Of a stretch of 64,000 nt of DNA, positions 8,749 to 17,298 are shown in pieces. The stretch lies in NCBI RefSeq assembly GCF_008831505.1, contig NZ_CP044507.1, positions 2,294,001-2,358,000 of the forward strand. The letters run 5' to 3'. Both the position numbers and the translations under genes were made by a program. The notes under the pieces are model-generated. The model did not search any database. It was not told the DNA's origin and worked only from the letters and a program-made list of their open reading frames with translations. The DNA comes from Chryseobacterium sp. Its GTDB lineage: Bacteria > Bacteroidota > Bacteroidia > Flavobacteriales > Weeksellaceae. Each line of letters opens with the position of its first letter. The first letter of the stretch is position 1.

Positions 8749-10521
8749 GTGCATAAACAGCCTCTGTTTATAATGTGCATTTGCTTTATCCTGGGCATTA
8801 TTATCCAGGAATACCTTGCACTGCGCAACTGGACTTCTTATTTAGCGTTGCTGATAGTGGCAATTACAATGTTTTCTTATCTAAGCCGCTCGCTTTTTTG
8901 GGTTGCACAAAGAAAATATCTTCTGGTATTAGTTTTCGGCGTACTTGGAATTTGGCTGCACAAACTACATTCAGAAATTCCTCCACTACCGGAACTGCCA
9001 CCTAAGGAAGAAATGCTTTTCAAGCTAAATAAGAAACTGAATTCAAATGAAAAGAACCGGAGGTACGAAATAACAGTAAATCCCGGTGAAGCTGAGGTTT
9101 CCAGTATACTTTCTGTGCCGAGAGGCTTACCTGAACTGGATTATAAGCATCTGTACCGCGCTGAAATATATATCAGCCGGGTTCAACCACCAAAAAATGA
9201 CTACCAGTTTGACTACTCAAAATATCTGAGGCGAAACCGGATTTATTATCAAAGTTATGTGCCGGGCAAGCTGGAATCTGCTGAAGTAACCAATCTCACT
9301 GTTGCCGACCGGATCCATCAGAAAAGACTGGAGATACTGCAAAGGATTGATTCGGTGTCCATAAGTCCTAAATCGCGGGAATTTATGAAAGGTATCATCC
9401 TGGCCGACAGGACAGAGATGGACCGGGAAACAGTAGCGGATTTCACGAAAACCGGTTTGGTACATATCCTGGCTATCTCCGGATCTCATATCATCGTAAT
9501 TTATGGTCTGTTCTTCTGGCTGCTTATCCGGATCTTCCCATTGAGACACAGACGTACCGCTATCATTTGCAGCCTCATTCTGATCTGGGTCTTTGCCGTT
9601 TTCATTGGCTATGGCAATTCGGTAGTTCGCTCCTGCATTATGATCACTGTCTACTTCATCTATATTATTCTGCAGCGAAAACCCGATTTACTGCATGCTA
9701 TGGCATTTGCGGCTCTTATTATACTGATATCAGACAGCAACCAACTTTTTGATGTGGGCTTTCAGCTTAGTTTCATGGCCGTCTTTGGAATCTACTGGCT
9801 TAACCAGCCCATCCTCAAACATCTGCCGCCGGCCAACAGTTTCGTAAAAAAAGTGCTGTTCAACACTTTCTCCATTTCCATGGCGGCACAAATCTCCACC
9901 TTACCGGCTGTCATTTATTACTTTCATCAGTTCTCACTCATATCCATTGCCGCGAATCTTGTTATTATTCCGCTTTCACAAATCATCATAATCTTCAGTT
10001 TGATGATGACATTAACTATTGGCAGCAGCTGGTATCCGCAGGCACTCCTGCTCTTTTACGATCACTTCATAAGAATAGTTCTGTACACTATTCACTGGTT
10101 TTCCGGTTTTGACAGGTTTATGTACAGCAACATACCTATGACCCTGGCCGAGACGGCTATTTTATGCACAGTCATTTACTACCTCCGTTTTTTGATTTTA
10201 CGGTTCAACATCAGAAACCTGCTGCCTCTGCTGGCTTTAATCACATTGTATTTCGGGTTATACCACGGACTGAACATCTACCATGAACAGAAAAATGAAG
10301 TTCTGATTCATCATCACTTCCGGGAAAAATATTTTTCAGTGAAAAAAGGAAATAAAGTGGAATTCTGGCTAAATGCTGACGCTGATCAGGCAAATGTAAA
10401 AAAGTACATTATAGATCCATATCTGACTTCACGCCGTGCTTCCGCATATCAAATCAAGACGCTTCCACACAAAGCCACTTCGGTGCAGTACAACGGAATC
10501 ACTTATCCGCTGAAGGATTAA
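8749..10521 (+). CDS. ComEC/Rec2-family membrane protein without metallo-hydrolase domain
   Basis: ComEC forms the inner-membrane channel for single-stranded DNA during natural transformation. This 590-residue protein has N-terminal helices (DUF4131-like, residues 1-70), a soluble loop, then the Competence domain (about 210-490) with GLVHILAISGSHI and VVRSCIM. The C-terminal metallo-beta-lactamase domain of longer ComEC proteins is absent; only about 70 soluble residues follow the last helix. Starts with GTG. Downstream of lpxB. Whether this short form supports DNA uptake cannot be told from sequence. Confidence 0.85.
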   Translation: MHKQPLFIMCICFILGIIIQEYLALRNWTSYLALLIVAITMFSYLSRSLFWVAQRKYLLVLVFGVLGIWLHKLHSEIPPLPELPPKEEMLFKLNKKLNSNEKNRRYEITVNPGEAEVSSILSVPRGLPELDYKHLYRAEIYISRVQPPKNDYQFDYSKYLRRNRIYYQSYVPGKLESAEVTNLTVADRIHQKRLEILQRIDSVSISPKSREFMKGIILADRTEMDRETVADFTKTGLVHILAISGSHIIVIYGLFFWLLIRIFPLRHRRTAIICSLILIWVFAVFIGYGNSVVRSCIMITVYFIYIILQRKPDLLHAMAFAALIILISDSNQLFDVGFQLSFMAVFGIYWLNQPILKHLPPANSFVKKVLFNTFSISMAAQISTLPAVIYYFHQFSLISIAANLVIIPLSQIIIIFSLMMTLTIGSSWYPQALLLFYDHFIRIVLYTIHWFSGFDRFMYSNIPMTLAETAILCTVIYYLRFLILRFNIRNLLPLLALITLYFGLYHGLNIYHEQKNEVLIHHHFREKYFSVKKGNKVEFWLNADADQANVKKYIIDPYLTSRRASAYQIKTLPHKATSVQYNGITYPLKD

Positions 10522-10526
10522 CAGAC

Positions 10527-10552
10527 AAAAAAAAGCTTCCTGTGAGGAAGCT
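10527..10552 (-). terminator. Terminator of the PUR-family gene
   Basis: Stem AGCTTCC/GGAAGCT with a five-base loop. The eight-A run on the plus-strand side becomes a U tract for minus-strand transcription. Confidence 0.8.
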
Positions 10553-10564
10553 GGTATCAGAATA

Positions 10565-10900
10565 TTAAATATCGTCGTCGGAATCAATTGTGAAGGATTT
10601 TGATTTAAAATCCTTGTCATGCTTTTCGGAAATTACATCTTCACCTTTTTCATTGATGATGAAGTCTGTGCTGTCCCTGAACATTTCGTGAAATGCAGCG
10701 AAATCCTCTTTGTAGAGATATATTTTATGTTTTTCGAATGAGGCTTCACCATTCTCTCCGAAATTCTTCTTGCTTTCGGTAATAGTAAGGTAATAATCGC
10801 CAGCTTTGGTTTCCCGCACATCAAAAAAATAAGTCCTTCTGCCTGCTTTAAGTACCTTCGTAAAGATTTCATTTTCGTGGCGTTCCTTATAATCGCTCAT
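10565..10900 (-). CDS. PUR family DNA/RNA-binding protein (DUF3276)
   Basis: A 111-residue protein of the bacterial Pur-alpha-like family, common in Bacteroidota, which adopts the whirly-like PUR fold and can bind single-stranded nucleic acid. The core (residues 10-80) contains FTKVLKAGRRTYFFDVRETK and YYLTITESKK; the tail is acidic (ending DSDDDI). Monocistronic, with a TATATTTG box about 29 bases upstream and its own terminator. Role in the cell not established. Confidence 0.82.
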   Translation of the reverse strand: MSDYKERHENEIFTKVLKAGRRTYFFDVRETKAGDYYLTITESKKNFGENGEASFEKHKIYLYKEDFAAFHEMFRDSTDFIINEKGEDVISEKHDKDFKSKSFTIDSDDDI

Positions 10901-10928
10901 GGTTCCGTCGTTTTTGTGTCTTAATTAA

Positions 10929-10936
10929 CAAATATA
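10929..10936 (-). promoter_or_regulatory. -7 box for PUR-family gene
   Basis: TATATTTG on the minus strand. Confidence 0.5.
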
Positions 10937-11015
10937 TAAGATTTCTCCGAACCTCAAAATATTTTATTAATTATTTCTCAACCAAAATCTATTATCGATA
11001 CCAAAAAGCGAAAAT

Positions 11016-12677
11016 CTATGCAGACCGTTCTTTATCTACCGCCGTGAGATTCAAGATTTTATCGGCTCTTTTGGCACTGGACTCCCGGTGGGTGAAGATA
11101 ACCGAAGTACTGTTATGAATATATTTTTCAATATTTCTCAAGATGTTTTCCTCGGTTTCGGTATCAAGAGCCGACAGTGAATCATCAAAAATAAGGATTG
11201 AAGGTTCCTTAATAATCGCACGGGCAATACAGATACGCTGTTTCTGACCGCCGGACAGCATGACACCACGTTCACCCACCTTGGTTTTGTACTGGTCTTT
11301 AAATTTCACAATATTCTTGTGTACATCGGCCATCTTTGCAGCGGCGATCACCTTCTCAAGACTGGCATCATCTACAGAAAAACCTATATTGTTTTCAATT
11401 GTATCCGAAAAAAGATAGCTTTCCTGAGGAATATATCCCAGATGCCGCCTGTAATTATACATACTGTGCTCATTCAGGTCTTTTCCGTCGATTAAAATCT
11501 TTCCCTCCGTAGGTTGCAGCAGTCCGGCCAGAAGGAGTGCCACGGTAGATTTTCCGCTGCCGGTCTTACCCATAATTGCAATGGACTGCCCCGCCTCTAC
11601 CTTAAAACTCAGGCTATCCAAAGCTTTAATACCGGTATTGGGATAAATATAGGATACATTACGGAATTCTATAGATCCCCGTATGGGATAAACTGGCCCT
11701 TCCGTATCCACCACTTCTGACTTTAACGCAAGAAATTCATTAATTCTTGCCATTGACGCCTCTGCACGTTGGTTGATGGATGTTACCCAGCCAACCATGG
11801 AGAAAGGAAAAATAAGGATGTTGATGTACATGAAGAAATCCGCGATCTTCCCCACAGAAAGTTCATTGCTGAGGTACTTGTTTCCACCGATATACAGTAC
11901 TACAACATTAAGCAATCCAATGACGAAAAGGATGATGGTAAAGAAGTACGCTTCGGTCCTGGCCAGATCCAGGGCTTTATCCTGGTAATCCCTTACTTTC
12001 AACCCATAATTTCGGGCAATGTACCGCTCGCGGGCGAAAAACTTCACCACCCGTATACCGGAAAAACTGTCCTGCACAAATGTTGAGATGGCCGACTGGC
12101 TTTTCTGCATCACCTTGGATTTCCGGTTGATGACGGAACTCACCCAATAGATGAGAAACGACAGAACAGGCAGCGGAATCAGGGTCCACAGGGTCATAGA
12201 TACATCGGTACGCACCATATAGATACCCGTGATCAGCACAAGGATTAACAGATTCACGATGTACATTACACCCGGGCCAAGATACATACGTACCGCTACA
12301 ACATCCTCGCTGAGGCGGTTCATCAGGTCTCCGGTAGTGGTTCTTTTGTAATCGGTAAGGGACAGCTCCTGGTACTTCCGGAAAATCTTGTTTTTAAGCT
12401 CGTACTCAATCCTGCGCGATGCAACAATAATGGTCTGACGCATCATAAAAGTGAAGAAACCAGTCAACAATGAGGAAGCTACAATTATGCCCACATAAAT
12501 AAGTACCTGCCGGTTAAAACCCAAATGTCCGGAGGCAGCAATCTGATCTACAGATTTACCTACAAACTGAACCTTAAAAATATTAAAGAAATTACTGGCA
12601 ATAATGAACAGAAACCCCCAAAACAGGAGTATTCGGTGTTTCCAGAAATAAGAGTTCAGTGTCTTAAGCGCTTTCAT
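11016..12677 (-). CDS. ABC transporter, fused permease and ATPase (MsbA-like exporter)
   Basis: A 553-residue half-transporter that would act as a dimer in the inner membrane. Residues about 10-310 form the six-helix exporter domain; the ATPase follows with Walker A GKTGSGKST (about 370), signature LSGGQKQR (about 472), Walker B ILIFDDSLSALD and the H-loop THR. Substrate unknown; lipids, peptides or drugs are all possible. The frame is open 39 codons further upstream, but a promoter box at 12716-12723 and the family start MKALKTLNSYFWKH support the ATG at 12677. Divergent from nusB. Confidence 0.9.
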   Translation of the reverse strand: MKALKTLNSYFWKHRILLFWGFLFIIASNFFNIFKVQFVGKSVDQIAASGHLGFNRQVLIYVGIIVASSLLTGFFTFMMRQTIIVASRRIEYELKNKIFRKYQELSLTDYKRTTTGDLMNRLSEDVVAVRMYLGPGVMYIVNLLILVLITGIYMVRTDVSMTLWTLIPLPVLSFLIYWVSSVINRKSKVMQKSQSAISTFVQDSFSGIRVVKFFARERYIARNYGLKVRDYQDKALDLARTEAYFFTIILFVIGLLNVVVLYIGGNKYLSNELSVGKIADFFMYINILIFPFSMVGWVTSINQRAEASMARINEFLALKSEVVDTEGPVYPIRGSIEFRNVSYIYPNTGIKALDSLSFKVEAGQSIAIMGKTGSGKSTVALLLAGLLQPTEGKILIDGKDLNEHSMYNYRRHLGYIPQESYLFSDTIENNIGFSVDDASLEKVIAAAKMADVHKNIVKFKDQYKTKVGERGVMLSGGQKQRICIARAIIKEPSILIFDDSLSALDTETEENILRNIEKYIHNSTSVIFTHRESSAKRADKILNLTAVDKERSA

Positions 12678-12715
12678 AGGTATAGTGATGCAGAAAATCA
12701 CTGCATTAGCCGGCG

Positions 12716-12723
12716 CAAAAGTA
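12716..12723 (-). promoter_or_regulatory. -7 box for ABC exporter
   Basis: TACTTTTG on the minus strand, 38 bases before the chosen start. It rules out the long N-terminal extension. Confidence 0.5.
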
Positions 12724-12779
12724 CAAATTTGAAAATTGTAAGCAGCGGCCGAGCCTCCCCTGTGTCTGCAAAAATTTCC

Positions 12780-12787
12780 TATCTTTG
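12780..12787 (+). promoter_or_regulatory. -7 box for nusB-yajC unit
   Basis: TATCTTTG, 22 bases before the nusB ATG. Confidence 0.6.
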
Positions 12788-12809
12788 CACGCATAAAAAG
12801 CTCTTTGAA

Positions 12810-13715
12810 ATGTTAGGAAGAAGACAGATCCGTGAAAAAGTGGTGGAAACCCTTTATTCATACTACCAGAACCCCATAAAGTTTGACGTTCTGGAGAAAA
12901 ATATGCTTACCGAAATAGAGAAAATTTACCACCTCTACATCTACCAGCTTAATTTCATGGTCGCCTTAAAGGAACTTGCAGAAATGCAGATTGAGATTGG
13001 CCGCAGGAAATACCTCAAAACTGAAGAAAACCTTCACCCTAACCAGAGATTTATAGAAAATCTGGTGCTGAAGAAGATTGAGGACAACACAGAAAGAAGA
13101 TCTTTTACCTCCAAACATGCCGAACTGAACTGGGACATGCACGATGACCTGTTGGTGAAAACTTTCCAGCGTATTATTTCGGGTAAGAGATACCAGGATT
13201 ATATGAAGGAGGAAGAGCATTCTTTTGAGCAGGACCAGAAATTCATTGGAAAACTTTTCCTTAGGTATATTGCTGAAAATGAAGATTTTCATGAGCATCT
13301 GGAAGAGAAGGAAATGAGCTGGGGCGATGATTTCCATATCTCGAACTCAATGATTCAAAAAACCATCGGATTTTTTAAGGAAAACGAAGAATCGCACACG
13401 CTGATCCGTATGATCAAGGACAGTCAGGATGAAAATTTTGCGCGCCGGCTGCTTAGGGAAAGTCTGAATCACTGGGAAGAAAATGAAAAAAAACTTGAAG
13501 CGAAGCTGGAGAACTGGGACCTGGACAGGGTTGCTCTTATGGACAAGATTATCCTGGTAGCAGCTATCACCGAACTGGACCGCTTCCCCCTAACCCCTGC
13601 CCGGGTAATCATTAATGAATATATAGAGATTTCCAAGGTGTATGCCACAGACAGATCCAATATCTTCGTTAACGGTATCCTGGACAAATACACCAAAGAA
13701 TTAAACAGAATATAA
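12810..13715 (+). CDS. nusB: Transcription antitermination factor NusB (long Bacteroidota form)
   Basis: NusB joins NusE (ribosomal protein S10) at boxA RNA in rRNA antitermination. The canonical NusB helical fold lies in the C-terminal half (WDLDRVALMDKIILVAAITE, then VIINEYIEISKVYA). The N-terminal half is an extra, highly charged region of about 150 residues, giving 301 residues against about 140 in E. coli; this long form is usual in Flavobacteriia. The frame is open far upstream, but the promoter box at 12780 fixes the start near 12810. Heads an operon with the next two genes (gaps 13 and 10 bases). Confidence 0.9.
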   Translation: MLGRRQIREKVVETLYSYYQNPIKFDVLEKNMLTEIEKIYHLYIYQLNFMVALKELAEMQIEIGRRKYLKTEENLHPNQRFIENLVLKKIEDNTERRSFTSKHAELNWDMHDDLLVKTFQRIISGKRYQDYMKEEEHSFEQDQKFIGKLFLRYIAENEDFHEHLEEKEMSWGDDFHISNSMIQKTIGFFKENEESHTLIRMIKDSQDENFARRLLRESLNHWEENEKKLEAKLENWDLDRVALMDKIILVAAITELDRFPLTPARVIINEYIEISKVYATDRSNIFVNGILDKYTKELNRI

Positions 13716-13728
13716 ATTTATAAAAGGT

Positions 13729-14238
13729 ATGAAAAAATCAATCGTTGTTCTGTCGCTTTTTGTTGCGGCATTGGGAGTTACCTCCTGTGAAAAGAAAGAA
13801 AATACAGAAGTAACCACTGAAGACACTGTGGTTGCAGAAGACAGCGTGGCAGCAGTGGATATGTCTGCAGATCCTGCAGCAGCAGCCGATCCTCAGGCTG
13901 AACTTATCAAAAAGGCTCAGTCCTACCCGCTTACAAGCCTGGCACTTTCAGAAAATCATTTTGATTTCAAAGATGTGAAGAAGGGTGAAAAAGTAAAACA
14001 CGTATACGAAGTAACCAATACCGGCGAGAATCCACTGATCATCTCCCAGGTGAAGCCCGCTTGCGGATGTACTGCTCCTGACTATACCAAGACTCCTATC
14101 CTACCGGGACAGAAAGGAAGCGTTACACTTGAATTTGATTCATCAAGTTTTGACGGTCTTCAAAACAAGCAGGCAGAGATCTTTGCTAATGTAGAGAAAC
14201 CTGTTGTACTTACATTTTCGGCAAACGTTGTAAACTAA
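13729..14238 (+). CDS. DUF1573 lipoprotein
   Basis: A predicted lipoprotein of 169 residues: basic start, hydrophobic stretch and lipobox GVTSC (Cys20). A 40-residue acidic Ala-rich linker leads to a DUF1573 (Ig-like, ASPM/SPD-2-hydin-type) domain, residues 68-169, with FKDVKKGEKVKHVYEVTN and VKPACGCTAPDY. The domain is frequent in Bacteroidota envelope proteins; function unknown. Lies between nusB and yajC in one transcription unit. Confidence 0.85.
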   Translation: MKKSIVVLSLFVAALGVTSCEKKENTEVTTEDTVVAEDSVAAVDMSADPAAAADPQAELIKKAQSYPLTSLALSENHFDFKDVKKGEKVKHVYEVTNTGENPLIISQVKPACGCTAPDYTKTPILPGQKGSVTLEFDSSSFDGLQNKQAEIFANVEKPVVLTFSANVVN

Positions 14239-14248
14239 TTGACCTAAG

Positions 14249-14578
14249 ATGATAAGTATATTTTTACAGGCCCCGGCAGCAGGTGGCAGCAGTATGACAA
14301 TGATGCTGATGATGGGCTTGATGTTCGTCGGTTTTTATTTTCTGATGATCCGTCCGCAAATGAGAAAGGCGAAGCAGGAAAAAAATTTCCAGGAATCACT
14401 GAAAGTGGGACAGCGTGTGGTAACCACAGCTGGTTTACACGGAAGGATTGCGCAGATTATGGAAGACGGTGTTGTTATTGAAACACTTTCCGGCAAACTG
14501 AAATTTGAGAAATCTTCCATCTCCCGCGACTATACTCAGGCTAGATTTCCTGACACCGCAACTGAGGAAGCCAAATAA
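14249..14578 (+). CDS. yajC: Preprotein translocase subunit YajC
   Basis: Small inner-membrane partner of SecDF in Sec-dependent export. 109 residues, one transmembrane segment (about 13-33) containing GFYFLMIRPQMRKAKQ, then the soluble domain with VGQRVVTTAGLHGRI, both typical. Third gene of the nusB operon; ends at a strong bidirectional terminator. Confidence 0.93.
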   Translation: MISIFLQAPAAGGSSMTMMLMMGLMFVGFYFLMIRPQMRKAKQEKNFQESLKVGQRVVTTAGLHGRIAQIMEDGVVIETLSGKLKFEKSSISRDYTQARFPDTATEEAK

Positions 14579-14600
14579 TAAACATCCACAAAAAACAAAA

Positions 14601-14627
14601 ACGTACTGAAATTCAGTACGTTTTTTG
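14601..14627. terminator. Bidirectional terminator between yajC and tRNA-His
   Basis: Near-perfect palindrome ACGTACTGAA/TTCAGTACGT flanked by an A run on the left and six Ts on the right. It could stop both yajC and tRNA-His transcripts. Confidence 0.85.
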
Positions 14628-14631
14628 TTTG

Positions 14632-14706
14632 GGTGAATGAGGGGTCTCGAACCCCCGACCTCCGGAACCACAATCCGGCGCTCTAACCAACTGAGCTACA
14701 ATCACC
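14632..14706 (-). tRNA. tRNA-His (GTG)
   Basis: A complete cloverleaf can be drawn: D arm GCTCAGTTGGTTAGAGC, anticodon stem CCGGA/TCCGG with loop TTGTGGT (anticodon GTG), and T loop TTCGAGA. The extra G at -1 opposite C73, the histidine identity element, is present. One acceptor pair (5-68) is U-U, a small oddity. CCA is not encoded. A TATATTTG box lies 12 bases upstream. Confidence 0.95.
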
Positions 14707-14717
14707 GTTTGAGGTTG

Positions 14718-14725
14718 CAAATATA
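14718..14725 (-). promoter_or_regulatory. -7 box for tRNA-His
   Basis: TATATTTG on the minus strand, ending 12 bases before the tRNA. Confidence 0.5.
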
Positions 14726-14740
14726 GCGCTTTTGGCTAAA

Positions 14741-15460
14741 CTACAAAATAATTCCGTCAAAATTTTTCAGTGCCAGAAGCCTTTCAGTGGTAAATCCCTC
14801 TGCAAACTGCACGCCGGATAACCTGCCCAGGTCCTGAGCCCGGTAAGTCAGGCTCTCCTGGAAATCTTTAGTCGCGATCGGCGTCATAGGTTCATTCGAT
14901 TTTGGATCATAAAACTGAGTTTTGTAAGCCATACAGGCCTGCAGCTTCAAGTCCATAAAATCAGAGATATCTACAACAAAATCAGGCTCTAAATTCCTCC
15001 ATTGAATATAATGGAAAACCTGCTTGGGTCTCCAGGCTTGCTGAGGTTGACCCTCCAGCTCTGTTTCAATCTTAATGAGCCCAGCAAGAAAACAGGCATC
15101 GGAAATGAGTTTTGCCGCCTTTCCATGGTCTGGATGACGGTCATCTACCGCATTAGCAAAAACAATATCCGGCTGATATTTCCGGATCATCTTTACGATC
15201 TGCAACTGGTGCTCTTCATTATTCAGCAAAAAGCCATCTTTCATACCCAGGTTTTCCCTGGCAGAAATCTTAAGGATAGCTGATGCTTCCGCGGCTTCCT
15301 GCGCACGTGTGATGTTGGTCCCGCGTGTTCCCAGTTCTCCCTCCGTAAGATCAATTATTGCCACCTTTTTTCCTTCGGATATAAGTTTGGCTACGGTTCC
15401 GCCACAACCGAGTTCAACATCATCAGGATGCGCTCCTATCGCTAAAATATCAACTTTCAT
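14741..15460 (-). CDS. bshB1: Bacillithiol biosynthesis deacetylase BshB1
   Basis: Removes acetate from GlcNAc-malate in synthesis of bacillithiol, the low-molecular-weight thiol of Firmicutes and many Bacteroidota. 239 residues of the LmbE/PIG-L zinc-hydrolase fold, with zinc-site motifs GAHPDDVE (His11, Asp14) and DDRHPDHG. The ATG at 15460 (MKVDILAIG) is the family start; 13 upstream in-frame codons overlap a terminator and are not credible. bshA and bshC are not in the window. Confidence 0.92.
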   Translation of the reverse strand: MKVDILAIGAHPDDVELGCGGTVAKLISEGKKVAIIDLTEGELGTRGTNITRAQEAAEASAILKISARENLGMKDGFLLNNEEHQLQIVKMIRKYQPDIVFANAVDDRHPDHGKAAKLISDACFLAGLIKIETELEGQPQQAWRPKQVFHYIQWRNLEPDFVVDISDFMDLKLQACMAYKTQFYDPKSNEPMTPIATKDFQESLTYRAQDLGRLSGVQFAEGFTTERLLALKNFDGIIL

Positions 15461-15479
15461 ATTATGATTAAAGGGTAAT

Positions 15480-15510
15480 AAAAAAATCCCGGCCTGCATT
15501 AAGGCCGGGA
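15480..15510 (-). terminator. Terminator of TPR-protein gene
   Basis: Stem TCCCGGCC/GGCCGGGA; the A run at 15480-15486 becomes a U tract on the minus strand. Confidence 0.85.
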
Positions 15511-15527
15511 ATACAGAATCCTGTATA

Positions 15528-17201
15528 TTATTTATTCAAATTTGCGTTCAGGTTCACAGCATCTTCGTAGCCTGGATTAAGCTGTACCGCTTTGGCAGCA
15601 TAATCTTTAGCTTTAGCCAAATCTTTAGTCTGGTTAAAGTAGGCTACAAGATAATAAGCATACGATAACGTCTCCTTTTGAGCAGCCTGCTCCTCCGGCT
15701 TTTGTGCCAAAACTGTATCAATGAATTTCTGATATGAAGATTCGGCCATTGCCTCATTTCCTAACTGCTGGTAGGCAGCTCCTTTCGCATAGTAAGAGTA
15801 AGCCCAGGTAGGCGAAAGTGCGATCATTTTATCCCATGTCAGGATGGCTCCATTCCAGTTCTGGGCTTCCTGATAAGCGCTCCCCAGTTTTACCAGGGCA
15901 TCGGCATCATTGGGGTTGGCTGCAGTCTGCTTTTTCAAAGCCTCAATCGCAGGGTTCGTAGGTCCAGCGTTTGCTGCGGCAGTACTGGCTCCTCCTCCCT
16001 GGATCTTAAGAAGTTCATTGTCCCAGTTCAGCGTCTCATCCTTGGCATTTTTCGCAATGGCGATTTTCTGCTGAGATTCAATCATCATTGAGGATTTCTT
16101 AGCCGCATCTTTTTCGTCCTTTGCAAGACCTGCCAAAATAAGTCCTTCCAAACCACGGTCGGCAGGGTAGATTCTGGATTTATCTGTCACTGTGTTGATG
16201 AAGGTATTCAGATCCGTCTGTGCCTGTGTATATTTACCGTCAGCATAATCAAGATAAGCCCTTAATTTATACTTAATAGGATCCTGAACTACATTAAACA
16301 CTTTATCCAATACAGCGCGCGAATTTGCGTAATCCTGGTTGGTAAAATACAGTTTTGAAATTTCCAACTGCGTTCCCGGATCCTCATCGGCATATTTAGC
16401 ATAGTTCACAAGCGCCTGAGTGGCTGCCTGTGGCTGCTGAAACTTCATTTCATAGCCGGCCAGAGCACGGTAGGCCGGTGCATAGGTAGGATCGGTAGCG
16501 ATGGCCTGCGTAATTCTTTCCTTTGCCATCTTCCACTGGTTGGCTTGCATCCACAATGTACCCATACGTGTATAAACTGACGCTTTGTTTTTGGCCAGTG
16601 GTAAGGCTTTTTCGTAAGCGGACATTGCTTTACCCGCTACCTGTGGGCTGTTGGTGAGCTGCAGGCGGTAGGCATCGCCCAGCGTATAGTAGTAATTTGC
16701 AGGGATACCGGATTTCATAGCACGCTCAATTGCCTTATCAAGATATTGAATGGCCAATTCGGGATTACTGTTCTTTTCAAAAAGTGTAAGTGCCTGCCCT
16801 GCGCGGAAAAGAACTTCTGCATCTTTCTCCTTGGAATCCTTTACAATATTCTGGATTTCGGTAATGGCGGATTTATCCCCTTTACCAAGTTTTATAGTAG
16901 CTAAACCAAGTTTATTCAGGTTACTCTTACTGTCTGCAGCAAGACCTTTTCTAAAATTCTGTTCAGCGGCTGCCCAGTCGGGTTCGTTTTGAGTAAGGAA
17001 GGTATTACCCAGGTAAAAATAGTTCTCGGCTGATGGAGATTTGCTAACCATCTGTTCGAAATTTTGTTTTGCCTTTGCATACTTATGACTGTCTATACTG
17101 GTAATGCCATCCTGAAGAGTCTGACCAAAAGTAAAATTCGCGAAAAAAGCTGCCGCGACGGCGAACACTGCTTTTTGGGATAATTTCATATAATTTTTCA
17201 T
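15528..17201 (-). CDS. Secreted tetratricopeptide-repeat protein
   Basis: 557 residues with a signal peptide (cleavage likely after FGQ, about residue 27) and many TPR helices across the rest, for example YFYLGNTFLTQNEPDWAAAE and YYAKGAAYQQLGNEAMAESS. A break rich in Gly/Ala near residue 400 separates two blocks of repeats. TPR proteins are scaffolds; the partner is unknown. It lies 97 bases behind the PstS-like gene and may share its transcript; in Flavobacteriia such a gene often follows the TonB locus. Confidence 0.8.
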   Translation of the reverse strand: MKNYMKLSQKAVFAVAAAFFANFTFGQTLQDGITSIDSHKYAKAKQNFEQMVSKSPSAENYFYLGNTFLTQNEPDWAAAEQNFRKGLAADSKSNLNKLGLATIKLGKGDKSAITEIQNIVKDSKEKDAEVLFRAGQALTLFEKNSNPELAIQYLDKAIERAMKSGIPANYYYTLGDAYRLQLTNSPQVAGKAMSAYEKALPLAKNKASVYTRMGTLWMQANQWKMAKERITQAIATDPTYAPAYRALAGYEMKFQQPQAATQALVNYAKYADEDPGTQLEISKLYFTNQDYANSRAVLDKVFNVVQDPIKYKLRAYLDYADGKYTQAQTDLNTFINTVTDKSRIYPADRGLEGLILAGLAKDEKDAAKKSSMMIESQQKIAIAKNAKDETLNWDNELLKIQGGGASTAAANAGPTNPAIEALKKQTAANPNDADALVKLGSAYQEAQNWNGAILTWDKMIALSPTWAYSYYAKGAAYQQLGNEAMAESSYQKFIDTVLAQKPEEQAAQKETLSYAYYLVAYFNQTKDLAKAKDYAAKAVQLNPGYEDAVNLNANLNK

Positions 17202-17298
17202 TTATTTATTTTTCGATTATATTTAATTCGGTTAATGTTACACAATATCCATTCCAAAAACGGAAATTGAGCATTAATCGTACTTTCAGAAGGAAAAA

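Noticed and set aside
12525-12809. 95-codon N-terminal extension of NusB
   Set aside because: It would run through the start and promoter of the divergent ABC exporter; the TATCTTTG box at 12780 places transcription start after it.
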